A stretch of 12,921 bases of DNA from Coriobacteriaceae bacterium. Its GTDB lineage: Bacteria > Actinomycetota > Coriobacteriia > Coriobacteriales > UMGS124. Numbering within the stretch: position 1 is the first letter of the stretch; the number at the start of each line of letters is the position of its first letter. This document shows positions 1 through 6,420 of the stretch, piece by piece. Below the pieces are notes generated by a model. The model was not told the DNA's origin. It worked only from the letters and a program-made list of their open reading frames with translations, and made no database searches. The stretch is taken from contig JAHZHK010000060.1 in NCBI GenBank assembly GCA_019420325.1, positions 3,780 to 16,700 of the forward strand, written 5' to 3'. The position numbers and the translations under genes were made by a program.

Positions 1-388
1 TGCCGCCGCCCCACACGAGGCCCAGCCCGCACGTGACGTAGCGCGCCACCTCGAACGAGGTGCTCTTTGTGACAAGCTCCAAGAAGTTGAAGGCGCCCGA
101 GGCGGTCATGAGAACGAGCGATCCCCAGACCAGGACGTTGCGCACCCGAGGCGAGAGCTCACCGCGCAGGGCGCATGCCACCAACAAGAGGCCCGCCGCG
201 CCGCGCAGGATGTTCGACCACGCGACGCCGATGCCGAAATCCGTTGTGGAATGCAAGTTGTACAGATTGTACTGATACCAAAAGCGCAGGATAGCGATGC
301 CGATAAAGGCAAACGTGAAGTCATGCAGGAAGTAACGACCAAAAACGCCGGACCGGCCGCGCATGCAGTCGCCGCCTTGATTGCCCAT
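1..388 (-). CDS. Polytopic membrane protein, N-terminal part; probable LuxR-type regulator with membrane domain (partial)
   Basis: This minus-strand frame opens at an ATG at 388 and stays open to the left edge of the window, giving 129 residues without a stop. The start is preceded by AAGGAAGGGG about 10 bases upstream, a usable Shine-Dalgarno. The protein begins with about 20 polar and basic residues (MGNQGGDCMRGRSG) followed by hydrophobic stretches at about 22-38, 51-74, 83-103 and 112-128, so at least three or four membrane helices are visible. This arrangement resembles the start of the 12-helix membrane domains that precede LuxR DNA-binding domains in Eggerthellaceae, such as the complete example at 11270-12781. 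The diagnostic C-terminal helix-turn-helix lies outside the window, so the LuxR assignment is inference; a transporter or other polytopic protein is possible. That it is a real coding region is much surer than its function. Confidence 0.72.
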   Translation of the reverse strand, partial: MGNQGGDCMRGRSGVFGRYFLHDFTFAFIGIAILRFWYQYNLYNLHSTTDFGIGVAWSNILRGAAGLLLVACALRGELSPRVRNVLVWGSLVLMTASGAFNFLELVTKSTSFEVARYVTCGLGLVWGGG

Positions 389-947
389 ACCTCGTTGTCC
401 CCTTCCTTGCACCCCATAACAGGACGTTAGAATACCATAGCGAACACGCAAGACGCGCAAGGCATGTAAACGCGTACGCGGCAACAGGGCCGTAGAAAAC
501 TGTACAGGGCGAGAGCTCTTCCGAAAAGCGATGGACAAACGAAGGTCGAGCATCGAATGAAGGCGCTCCAGCACATTGGGAGAAAGGGAATCGGAAGTTA
601 CTTCCGCATTTTCCGGGTTCTCCAGCCGCTGCGACACAGAGCGCTGAGGGTGCGGAACGCCCAACGAAGTCTCGGACTTTAACATACACGCGATGTACCA
701 GGGCGTTTGCAAGAAGCTGAGATTCAGGCGGTGCAGCGGCCACCTTGCGCCCGCCGACTATGCAGCGAACGAACCTCAAAGGCGGCTGGAGAACCCCCAT
801 TTTGCGGAAACATCTCCCGTTTTCACGGACCCAGGTTTCTGATGACCCGCCAGGCACCCGAATCAAAAAATGCCGCGACCGACACGCAGCACGGCAATCC
901 CCCGTACGCCCGCTCCGTCTCAAGCGGCCGATCCGCCCGCGCCAAGC
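389..947. other. Gene-free intergenic stretch, about 560 bp
   Basis: I see no convincing gene here on either strand. Frames that stay open have composition unlike the neighbouring proteins and no ribosome binding site. It should contain the promoter of the minus-strand membrane protein that starts at 388, but I found no clear -35/-10 pair. The one notable structure is a perfect palindrome at 592-606, listed separately. The right edge abuts the terminator of the FAD reductase gene. Confidence 0.6.
592..606. promoter_or_regulatory. Perfect 15-bp palindrome, candidate operator
   Basis: CGGAAGT-T-ACTTCCG is perfectly self-complementary around a central T. It lies about 205 bp upstream of the start of the minus-strand membrane protein. 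Dyads of this size are typical binding sites of dimeric regulators, but there is no independent evidence of function and the target promoter is not identified. Confidence 0.25.
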
Positions 948-949
948 CA

Positions 950-989
950 GAAAAGAAAAGGCGCCGCACCCCAGCTGGGATGCGGCGCC
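950..989 (-). terminator. Rho-independent terminator of the 617-residue FAD reductase gene
   Basis: Read on the minus strand, a GC-rich stem GGCGCCGCA / TGCGGCGCC (arms 981-989 and 960-968) encloses a self-complementary CCAGCTGG core and is followed directly by TTTTCTTTT (959-951). It lies about 40 bp downstream of the stop codon at 1029. This is a textbook intrinsic terminator in the correct orientation. Confidence 0.93.
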
Positions 990-1028
990 TCGTTGTTCAG
1001 TGCTCGGCTATCGCACGCTCAAAAAGAC

Positions 1029-2882
1029 CTAGAGCACTTCCTGGCCGGTGATGATCTTGCCGGCGACGCGGCCGTGGGTCATGGCCATGCCGATGGAGTT
1101 GCCGGCGAAGGGCGTGGCGTAGGAGTTGCCGTAGCGCTCGCCCAGGCAGTTGCCGGCGGCGTACAGGCCGGGGATGACGTTGCCGGCAACATCGATGACC
1201 TGCAGGTTGTTGTTGGTCTCGACGCCGGCCAGAGTCACGAGACCCGCGCTGGTGGTCTTGGAGTTGTTGGCGGGGCAGGTATAGAACGGCGGCTCATCGA
1301 TCGGCACCATGTACTTGGCGTCCTTGCCGTACTGAGAGTCCTTACCCGTAGCGCACAGCTCGTTGTACTTGGCAACCTGGTCAAGGGCGGTCTGGAGCGC
1401 CTCGCCCTCGTAACCGGCCAGCTTGAGAGCGCCCTCGAGCGTCTCGGAGGCATACACCGTAGAGGGGTCGCGCTCGGCGATGGTGCACTTGCGCACAGGG
1501 CCGCCGTCGGGATTCTCGAGCTCGATGGCCTCCATGTCCTCCACGAGCTCCTCGTAGTACACGGGACGGCCGTAGTTGGGCGCACCGTGATCAAGGCCGG
1601 CGTTCTTGAGGGTCTCGTAATACTTGGCATCGGTGACAGTCGTCACGATACCGGCAGGCTGCAGCAGCGTGGCCTCGGTGATGCCCACGGCATTGGCCTC
1701 GTTGCAGTAGCGCTCGCCACTGGCGTTGAGGAACAGGTACGGGCAGGTGCCCCAAGGGCCACCGCCGCCACCACCGGTGTTCATCGAGGCGCGGGGCGTG
1801 GGCTCCATGACGGCACCGACCCAGCAGGCCATCTTCTGGCCGTCGCCCGTGCAGTCTGCGAACGGCGAGAACAGGTCGTCCTGCGTAAGACCCTGGCGGG
1901 CGTTGAACTCCGAGATGTCGGGGTTGAGGTTCCAGGTCATCTTGGCATCGCCGCTGTAGTCGCCCAGGCAGAGGATGACGCCCGTCTTGGCGTTGTACTG
2001 CACGTAGGTCTCGTCATCGAGTTTCTGGGAGATGGCTCCGGTCACAGCGCCGTTCTCGTCGGTCGTAAGCTTGAGGGCGCGCTCGCCGTAGTGCCACTCG
2101 GCGCCGAGCTCCTCGCCCTTAAGGATGGCGAACTGCATGACCTCGTCGAGGCGCGACATGGCGGCGCAACCGGGGATGGAGTTGTCGTGGCTGATCTCAC
2201 CCATGAACTGGGCGACGGCGGCGTAGGAGCCGTTGCCGCCGCACATCATGGGATACTCAACCGGGCCGTCGGCGGTGGCACCTGCAACCTGGCAGATGAG
2301 CTGGCTCGGATCGTAAGGAGACACGTCGGGGTTGCGCTCGGTGGTGGGCATGATGTGGATGCGCTCATCAGGCCAGGTCACGAGGCTCTGCAGGTGGTCG
2401 AACATCTCACCGGAGTTGGCCACGAACTTGCGAATGATCTCGGGGTTGCAACGGCCGCCGGCACGACGCACGAACTCATTGGTGACCTCGCCCACATCGT
2501 AGGGGCCATAGCCCTGGTCGATGAGCCACTGGGAGTTGATGTGGCCGATGTCCTCGCCCTTGACCTTGCGCATGTCCTTGGCCCACTTCTCGACCACGAT
2601 GACCTTGGCGCCACCCTCGGCCGCAGCAAGCGCGGCGTGAATGCCGGCATGGCCGCCACCCAGGACGAGAACGTCGCAGTCATAGGTCTCGGCAGGCTCG
2701 CCGGTCTCGGGGGGAAGGCCCAGCCAGTCTTCCTTGCACTGGTAGTACGAGGTGACGGCGGCCTCGTGGGCCTCCTCGGCCTGAGCGCGGTTGGCACCCG
2801 TGAGCGTACCTGCAACGGCGCCGGCCAGACCGACGGTTGCCGCGCCGGCAACAAAGTTGCGCCTGCTCATGCTCTTTTCCAT
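1029..2882 (-). CDS. Tat-exported FAD-dependent reductase, flavocytochrome c / fumarate reductase flavoprotein family (617 aa)
   Basis: A flavoprotein predicted to reduce or dehydrogenate an organic substrate outside the cytoplasmic membrane. The ATG at 2882 is chosen because AAGGAGG sits 5 bases upstream and because it puts a twin-arginine signal at the N-terminus (S6-R7-R8-N-F-V), followed by a hydrophobic Ala/Gly stretch and an AQA site near residue 35. A Rossmann FAD-binding motif follows at about 70-99 (G75-G-G77-H-A-G80, ending in VIVVEK). Further family marks are GDGQKMA (346-352), GERYCNE (389-395) and PGLYAAGN (571-578). The fumarate-binding residues are not recognisable: where reductases carry the active-site Arg, V399 is found, and the usual HGxNRLGG loop is replaced by GERYGNSYATPFAGNS (581-596). 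There are 15 cysteines but no CxxCH haem motif. The divergent AraC-type sensor at 3085 is its likely regulator. Substrate unknown; family assignment is firm. Confidence 0.93.
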   Translation of the reverse strand: MEKSMSRRNFVAGAATVGLAGAVAGTLTGANRAQAEEAHEAAVTSYYQCKEDWLGLPPETGEPAETYDCDVLVLGGGHAGIHAALAAAEGGAKVIVVEKWAKDMRKVKGEDIGHINSQWLIDQGYGPYDVGEVTNEFVRRAGGRCNPEIIRKFVANSGEMFDHLQSLVTWPDERIHIMPTTERNPDVSPYDPSQLICQVAGATADGPVEYPMMCGGNGSYAAVAQFMGEISHDNSIPGCAAMSRLDEVMQFAILKGEELGAEWHYGERALKLTTDENGAVTGAISQKLDDETYVQYNAKTGVILCLGDYSGDAKMTWNLNPDISEFNARQGLTQDDLFSPFADCTGDGQKMACWVGAVMEPTPRASMNTGGGGGGPWGTCPYLFLNASGERYCNEANAVGITEATLLQPAGIVTTVTDAKYYETLKNAGLDHGAPNYGRPVYYEELVEDMEAIELENPDGGPVRKCTIAERDPSTVYASETLEGALKLAGYEGEALQTALDQVAKYNELCATGKDSQYGKDAKYMVPIDEPPFYTCPANNSKTTSAGLVTLAGVETNNNLQVIDVAGNVIPGLYAAGNCLGERYGNSYATPFAGNSIGMAMTHGRVAGKIITGQEVL

Positions 2883-2892
2883 ACATGCCTCC

Positions 2893-2917
2893 TTGTTCGA
2901 ATGTTCAAGGCGAACAA
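2893..2917 (-). promoter_or_regulatory. Hairpin overlapping the 5' edge of the ribosome binding site of the FAD reductase gene
   Basis: TTGTTCG (2893-2899) and CGAACAA (2911-2917) form a perfect 7-bp inverted repeat with an 11-base spacer. In the mRNA of the minus-strand reductase gene the second arm ends inside the AAGGAGG Shine-Dalgarno (about 2888-2894). It could tune translation as an RNA hairpin or be a DNA operator. No experimental support is visible. Confidence 0.35.
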
Positions 2918-2950
2918 TGCGCCACATGCCCCTTGCATGCGGCTTTTTTC

Positions 2951-2980
2951 ACTGTAACCAGCATCGGGTTTTTCTTGAAA
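2951..2980 (-). promoter_or_regulatory. Candidate promoter for the FAD reductase gene
   Basis: On the minus strand TTTCAA (2980-2975) and TACAGT (2956-2951) are separated by 18 bp, giving a moderate sigma-70-type promoter about 70 bp upstream of the start codon at 2882. The -35 hexamer is the same six base pairs used, on the other strand, by the candidate promoter of the divergent regulator. Hexamers were found by eye in an AT-rich stretch, so this is tentative. Confidence 0.35.
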
Positions 2981-2994
2981 GCATCAGTTTTTTC
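2961..2994. repeat. Two near-identical 14-bp direct repeats, 20 bp apart, candidate regulator binding sites
   Basis: GCATCGGGTTTTTC (2961-2974) and GCATCAGTTTTTTC (2981-2994) match at 12 of 14 positions and start exactly 20 bp apart, about two helical turns. A looser third copy, GCATGCGGCTTTTTTC, lies at 2935-2950. The repeats flank the TTGAAA at 2975-2980 used by the candidate divergent promoters. Direct-repeat half-sites spaced by about two turns are typical of AraC-family binding, which suggests that the adjacent regulator binds here. Confidence 0.45.
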
Positions 2995-3005
2995 AGGTGT
3001 ACAAT
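2975..3005 (+). promoter_or_regulatory. Candidate promoter of the AraC-type regulator gene
   Basis: TTGAAA (2975-2980) and TACAAT (3000-3005) are good sigma-70 hexamers but the spacer is 19 bp, longer than the optimal 17, which would fit a promoter that needs an activator. It lies about 80 bp upstream of the start codon at 3085. Confidence 0.4.
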
Positions 3006-3010
3006 CATGG

Positions 3011-3035
3011 GCAAATCGATGGGGTCGATTTTTGC
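3011..3035 (+). promoter_or_regulatory. Inverted repeat just downstream of the regulator's candidate promoter
   Basis: AAATCGA (3013-3019) and TCGATTT (3025-3031) form a perfect 7-bp dyad around TGGGG; outer GC/GC bases extend it with two extra T residues. It would lie at or just past the transcription start of the regulator gene. A repressor or autoregulatory operator, or a 5'-UTR hairpin, are both possible. Confidence 0.3.
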
Positions 3036-3084
3036 ACGGGCATCAAAACACAGACGCTAAACCACGATTTGGGGAGGTCAGGGC

Positions 3085-5013
3085 ATGCGTCGAAAGTTGC
3101 ACCGCACGTTTCGAGGGCGTGGATTCTACCTTTTGGCAGGCACATTGTGCGCCACAGTCATCATTGTCATGGCTGCCTGCTGCACCATCAGCCTGCTCAC
3201 CATCGGCCGCGCCACGCAACAGGAGAGCCGCACCCTCGACTCCGCCATCACGGCCTTCGACCTGTACCAGCAGGAGCGCTCACCCCTGAACAATAGCGTG
3301 TCGGACGCCGCGTCTCAATTGGACGTCAACGGGGCTCTCACGCGTCTGGCGGCAAATCCCGAAGACACGGTCCTGCGCGAGCAAATCGCCCGTAGGCTGG
3401 GAGCGTTCGAACACGCCCATGTGGGCGACGTGGAAAGTGCCTACGTCATTCTAGAGAACGCGACAGGCGGCGATGGGTTCGTCTTGGGGAGCAGCAGCGC
3501 CGTGGAAGATGCCCGCTGCCGTGAGGAGCGGCTCACGCAAATCGACCTTGAAGACCTCACGAGCAGCGGGCAAGCCACAACGCGCCTGTCCCCGGGAGAT
3601 GGGCCCGCGTGGAGCGTCTGCGTCCTGCCGTACGCCGACGGCGTGAGCATTGTCGCCTTCTACCATATGCCCGAGGTTCCCAACGTCGACGTTCTCGAGC
3701 CCATAGCCGACATTGTCGAAACATACTTCGTCGACGCCGCCGGCACGCGCATCGCCTTGGGCACAGACGCCTACCGCGACGCCATCGACATCGACGTCGT
3801 TATGAACTCCCCCAGCGACCGAGGCATCGTCGACGTCACCCATAACGGACAGACCTACCGCGAGTATTTTCACAAGCCTACCGAAAACGGTCAGGCATTC
3901 GTACTCATCGTGCCAGACGTGGCGCAGGCCGCCTACCACCAGTTCGCCTTCGTCATCGTTGTGGCGACAATCGTGCTCATAACGCTGGGCTGCGCAGCGG
4001 GCCTGTATCTCACAAACCGCATCTACGAGCCACTTCAGGACATCATTGCCAAGCTCGCTCCAGGCGGCCGCGACGTGCAGGACGAGTTCAAGCTCATCGG
4101 CTTTGCACTGGATGCCATGGAAAACCGCCTGAGCGAGCAGGACGAACTTGTGAGCGAATTTCACCTCATGCGGCTGTTGCGGGGGCGGGCCAGCCTGGCC
4201 GAGGAAGGCTCGGAGTTCTTCTTCGCCGAACCGAGCCGCGAAGTAGCCCTGACCATCGTGCGCGCCGACGAACAAAGGGGCAGCCAGGCCGCCCAATCGC
4301 ATGAAACATCCCAGCTTGCCGACCTCGTGCGCATCTACCTGGAAGGCAGCGGCCGAGCCTATACGCTGTGTGAGGAAAGCGGCTTTGTCTTCGCAGTGAT
4401 AGACGCCCAGGGAGGCGGCGTGCCTCCCCTGTTCTCGGGGCTGCTCGCCCATGCCCAAGAGCAGGGCACGCTCGTGTCGGTGTTTGCCAGCAACGTGCAC
4501 GCCGGCGCGGCAAAGCTGAGCCTATGCTATCGCGAGGCCATGGCGGCACTCGAAGAGGGCACACATAAACGGACGTTCAACAAGGTGGTGCGCTATAGCG
4601 GCCCCACGAGCGGCTCGCCAACCACGTCCGGGGGCGAGGCGGTACAAGCCGGAAGCGCCGAGCCCAACGCAGGCGGGCCGGCAACGGGTGTCAATGCGGC
4701 CGACCTGCTCGCCTACGTGCAAGCGAACTACCGCGACCCCTCGCTTACGGCCGCGCTTGTGGCCGAACGATTCGGCATGAGCCGCGCCGGCGTCTCGCGC
4801 GCATTCGCCCAGGCCTGCCCCGACGGCGGTTTTTTGGGCTATCTGCACGGGCTGCGCCTGAACAAGGCCGAGGAGCTCCTGCGCACGACCCAACTCCCCA
4901 TCCCCGACATCGCCTCGAGCGTGGGATACGGCAGCGCACTCACCATGACGCGCGCCTTCAAGCGCTACCGCGGAACCACGCCGGGGGCATACCGAAAAGG
5001 AAGCGAGCAGTAA
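3085..5013 (+). CDS. Membrane-anchored sensor / AraC-type transcriptional regulator (642 aa)
   Basis: A one-component transmembrane regulator. The ATG at 3085 follows GGGGAGG by 7 bases. Residues 13-39 form a first membrane helix, about 41-284 an extracytoplasmic sensor region, and about 286-309 a second helix (FAFVIVVATIVLITLG...). Residues 310-355 resemble a short HAMP-like signalling linker (NRIYEPLQDI, then ALDAMENRLSEQDELV). Residues 356-500 are a cytoplasmic region I cannot assign, followed by a flexible Gly/Ser/Pro/Thr linker at about 505-535. The C-terminus (536-640) is a classic AraC/XylS double helix-turn-helix: YRDPSLTAALVAERFGMS, LNKAEELLRTTQLPIPDIA and VGYGS...AFKRYRGTTPGAYR. The order TM-sensor-TM-HAMP-AraC is known from Gram-positive regulators that sense extracellular ligands. 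It is divergent from the Tat FAD reductase, whose exported substrate it may sense; that link is inference. Confidence 0.9.
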   Translation: MRRKLHRTFRGRGFYLLAGTLCATVIIVMAACCTISLLTIGRATQQESRTLDSAITAFDLYQQERSPLNNSVSDAASQLDVNGALTRLAANPEDTVLREQIARRLGAFEHAHVGDVESAYVILENATGGDGFVLGSSSAVEDARCREERLTQIDLEDLTSSGQATTRLSPGDGPAWSVCVLPYADGVSIVAFYHMPEVPNVDVLEPIADIVETYFVDAAGTRIALGTDAYRDAIDIDVVMNSPSDRGIVDVTHNGQTYREYFHKPTENGQAFVLIVPDVAQAAYHQFAFVIVVATIVLITLGCAAGLYLTNRIYEPLQDIIAKLAPGGRDVQDEFKLIGFALDAMENRLSEQDELVSEFHLMRLLRGRASLAEEGSEFFFAEPSREVALTIVRADEQRGSQAAQSHETSQLADLVRIYLEGSGRAYTLCEESGFVFAVIDAQGGGVPPLFSGLLAHAQEQGTLVSVFASNVHAGAAKLSLCYREAMAALEEGTHKRTFNKVVRYSGPTSGSPTTSGGEAVQAGSAEPNAGGPATGVNAADLLAYVQANYRDPSLTAALVAERFGMSRAGVSRAFAQACPDGGFLGYLHGLRLNKAEELLRTTQLPIPDIASSVGYGSALTMTRAFKRYRGTTPGAYRKGSEQ

Positions 5014-5066
5014 GGCGGGCCACTCTGCGCAGATGGCACCGACAGCCATTCAGCTCCACCGCACGC

Positions 5067-5110
5067 AAAAACCCACGCACCCAAGGGGCATTTCCCCTGG
5101 ATGCGCGGGT
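5067..5110 (-). terminator. Rho-independent terminator of the SPFH / ribbon-helix-helix operon
   Basis: Read on the minus strand, CCCGCGCA ... AGGGG-AAATG-CCCCT ... TGCGTGGG forms a long stem with one G-T mismatch and a small interior loop, followed by TTTTT (5071-5067). It lies about 25 bp past the stop codon of the small DNA-binding protein gene. The same hairpin may also slow transcription arriving from the plus-strand regulator gene, but there is no T-run on that side. Confidence 0.8.
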
Positions 5111-5133
5111 GTATTGAGGCGGCTTGTTTCGTT

Positions 5134-5322
5134 CTACTCCCCGGCCGTGCCGTTCTCGCCTGCGGCTTCCTCCTTCTTGGGAAGCCTACCGGCACGCTTG
5201 AGGGCGTCGCGCAGTATCCACTCGACCTGGCCGTTCACGCTGCGGAAGTCGTCATCGGCCCAGCGCTGTACTGCGGCCCACACCTCGGGGTCTATGCGCA
5301 GGGGATACTGCTTTCGCTGCAT
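5134..5322 (-). CDS. Small Arc-type ribbon-helix-helix DNA-binding protein (62 aa)
   Basis: The whole protein fits the ribbon-helix-helix fold: a short basic strand (residues 2-10, QRKQYPLRI), helix A (D11-F26, PEVWAAVQRWADDDF) and helix B with the RSVNGQVEWILRDALKRAGR signature (27-46), then an acidic, disordered tail. RHH proteins bind DNA as dimers through the strand. It starts 12 bp after the stop codon of the SPFH gene, with only a weak SD-like GGATTGAG before the ATG, so translational coupling is likely. Pairing of an SPFH protein with a small Arc-like protein suggests local autoregulation, and the palindrome at 6373-6400 is the obvious candidate target. A toxin-antitoxin role is possible by family resemblance, but no toxin is next to it. 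Confidence 0.85.
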   Translation of the reverse strand: MQRKQYPLRIDPEVWAAVQRWADDDFRSVNGQVEWILRDALKRAGRLPKKEEAAGENGTAGE

Positions 5323-5334
5323 CTCAATCCAACC

Positions 5335-6312
5335 CTACTGGTAAATCGTGCCGGTATTCACCACCGGCTGCGCTTCCGAATCACCACAGAGTACCACAAG
5401 CAGGTTCGAAACCATGGCGGCGCGACGGTCCTCGTCCATGTCCACCACATGGCGCTCGGAAAGCTCGCCCAGGGCCATCTCAACCATGTCCACCGCGCCG
5501 CGCACAATCTTGCCGCGAGCTGCGATGATGGCGTCGGCCTGCTGGCGGCGCAGCATGGACTGGGCAATCTCGGGAGCGTAGGCCAGGTGCGTGAGGCGCG
5601 CGTCGTCCACGGCAACGCCGGCCATGGCGAGACGGGAGGCCAGCTCACGACGAAGGACCTCGCTCACCTCGGTAATGTTGGAGCGCAGGGTGATCTCGGT
5701 GGAGTCGGCGTCGTTCTCGCCCATGTGGTCGTAGGCGTACAGGCTCGCCACGTGACGCAGCGCGGTCTCGCTCTGGGAAGCAACGTAGGCCTCGTAGTCA
5801 TCCACGTCGAAGACGGCGCGAGCGGTGTCGTCCACATGCCACACCGTGACGTTGGCGATCTCGATGGGGTTACCGAGCTTGTCGTTCACCTTGAGGTGCT
5901 CGCCGTTGAGCGTGCGGGCGCGCAGGCTGACCGTGGTCTTCTTGCAGAAGGGGTTCACCCAGCGCAGACCCGTGTCGGTCGTGGTTCCCTTGTACTCTCC
6001 AAACAGCGTGAGCACGCGGGCGGTGTTGGGCTGCACCATCATGAAACCGCCCGTGGCAATGCAAGCCAGGATGATAAGCACGCTACCTGCGAAAATGGCA
6101 AGACCGATAAACATCCCAGACCAGCCTCGCGTATCAAGGATTGCACCGGCAACAAAGCAGGCAACCGATGCAAGGAAGCCCAAGACAACAAGGGCGAGCA
6201 TACCCCAGCCCGACTTTGCCACCACGCGTTTCTCGACCGTGGCCTCCACCTGCTGCGACGCACCCGTCTGGGCGCCCGCCGCGCTTACGTTTGTCTCATG
6301 CGTGCTCGTCAT
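5335..6312 (-). CDS. SPFH / slipin-family membrane protein (325 aa)
   Basis: A membrane scaffold of the stomatin-prohibitin-flotillin-HflK/C superfamily. The ATG at 6312 has GAGAGGAG 7 bases upstream. After a polar N-terminal tail come two hydrophobic helices at about 37-59 and 66-89. The SPFH domain starts immediately afterwards with [20 protein letters not shown] and [17 protein letters not shown] (91-131), continues through [12 protein letters not shown] (149-160), and ends in a charged helical region around 215-300 that contains the typical [16 protein letters not shown] (255-270). SPFH proteins oligomerise into rings or microdomains on the inner face of the membrane and organise partner proteins; no protease partner of the NfeD or HflK/C type is next to it. 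It is the first gene of a two-gene operon with the ribbon-helix-helix protein. Family assignment is secure; cellular role is unknown. Confidence 0.93.
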   Translation of the reverse strand: MTSTHETNVSAAGAQTGASQQVEATVEKRVVAKSGWGMLALVVLGFLASVACFVAGAILDTRGWSGMFIGLAIFAGSVLIILACIATGGFMMVQPNTARVLTLFGEYKGTTTDTGLRWVNPFCKKTTVSLRARTLNGEHLKVNDKLGNPIEIANVTVWHVDDTARAVFDVDDYEAYVASQSETALRHVASLYAYDHMGENDADSTEITLRSNITEVSEVLRRELASRLAMAGVAVDDARLTHLAYAPEIAQSMLRRQQADAIIAARGKIVRGAVDMVEMALGELSERHVVDMDEDRRAAMVSNLLVVLCGDSEAQPVVNTGTIYQ

Positions 6313-6372
6313 GGCGCATCTCCTCTCTTTTGCAGCCGCCTCGGCACCCTTTGTCGGGCTCGCTGCCTTTTC

Positions 6373-6411
6373 GATACCAAAGTGATATCACTTTTATATC
6401 AACATTGTCAA
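6373..6411 (-). promoter_or_regulatory. SPFH operon promoter with overlapping 28-bp palindromic operator
   Basis: On the minus strand a perfect -35 TTGACA (6411-6406) is followed at 18 bp by TATCAC (6387-6382) as probable -10. The -10 region lies inside the perfect dyad AAAGTGATATCACTTT (6379-6394), which extends after a two-base mismatch on each side to GATA (6373-6376) and TATC (6397-6400). A regulator bound here would block RNA polymerase. The dimeric ribbon-helix-helix protein encoded in the same operon is the best candidate. The promoter call is good; the regulator is inference. Confidence 0.7.
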
Positions 6412-6420
6412 GATGAGATG

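Noticed and set aside
321..923. Minus-strand open frame of 200 codons in the left gap
   Set aside because: No family-like composition or SD, and it overlaps the start of the membrane protein at 388, whose frame has clear membrane helices and an SD.
870..2957. Very long plus-strand open frame (695 codons) opposite the FAD reductase
   Set aside because: Antisense shadow: Gly/Val/His/Leu-rich composition, no recognisable domain, no SD. The minus-strand frame has a Tat signal, FAD motif, SD and terminator.
3451..4500. Minus-strand open frame of 349 codons inside the AraC regulator gene
   Set aside because: Shadow frame rich in Gly/His/Val without motifs. The plus strand encodes the complete sensor-AraC protein.
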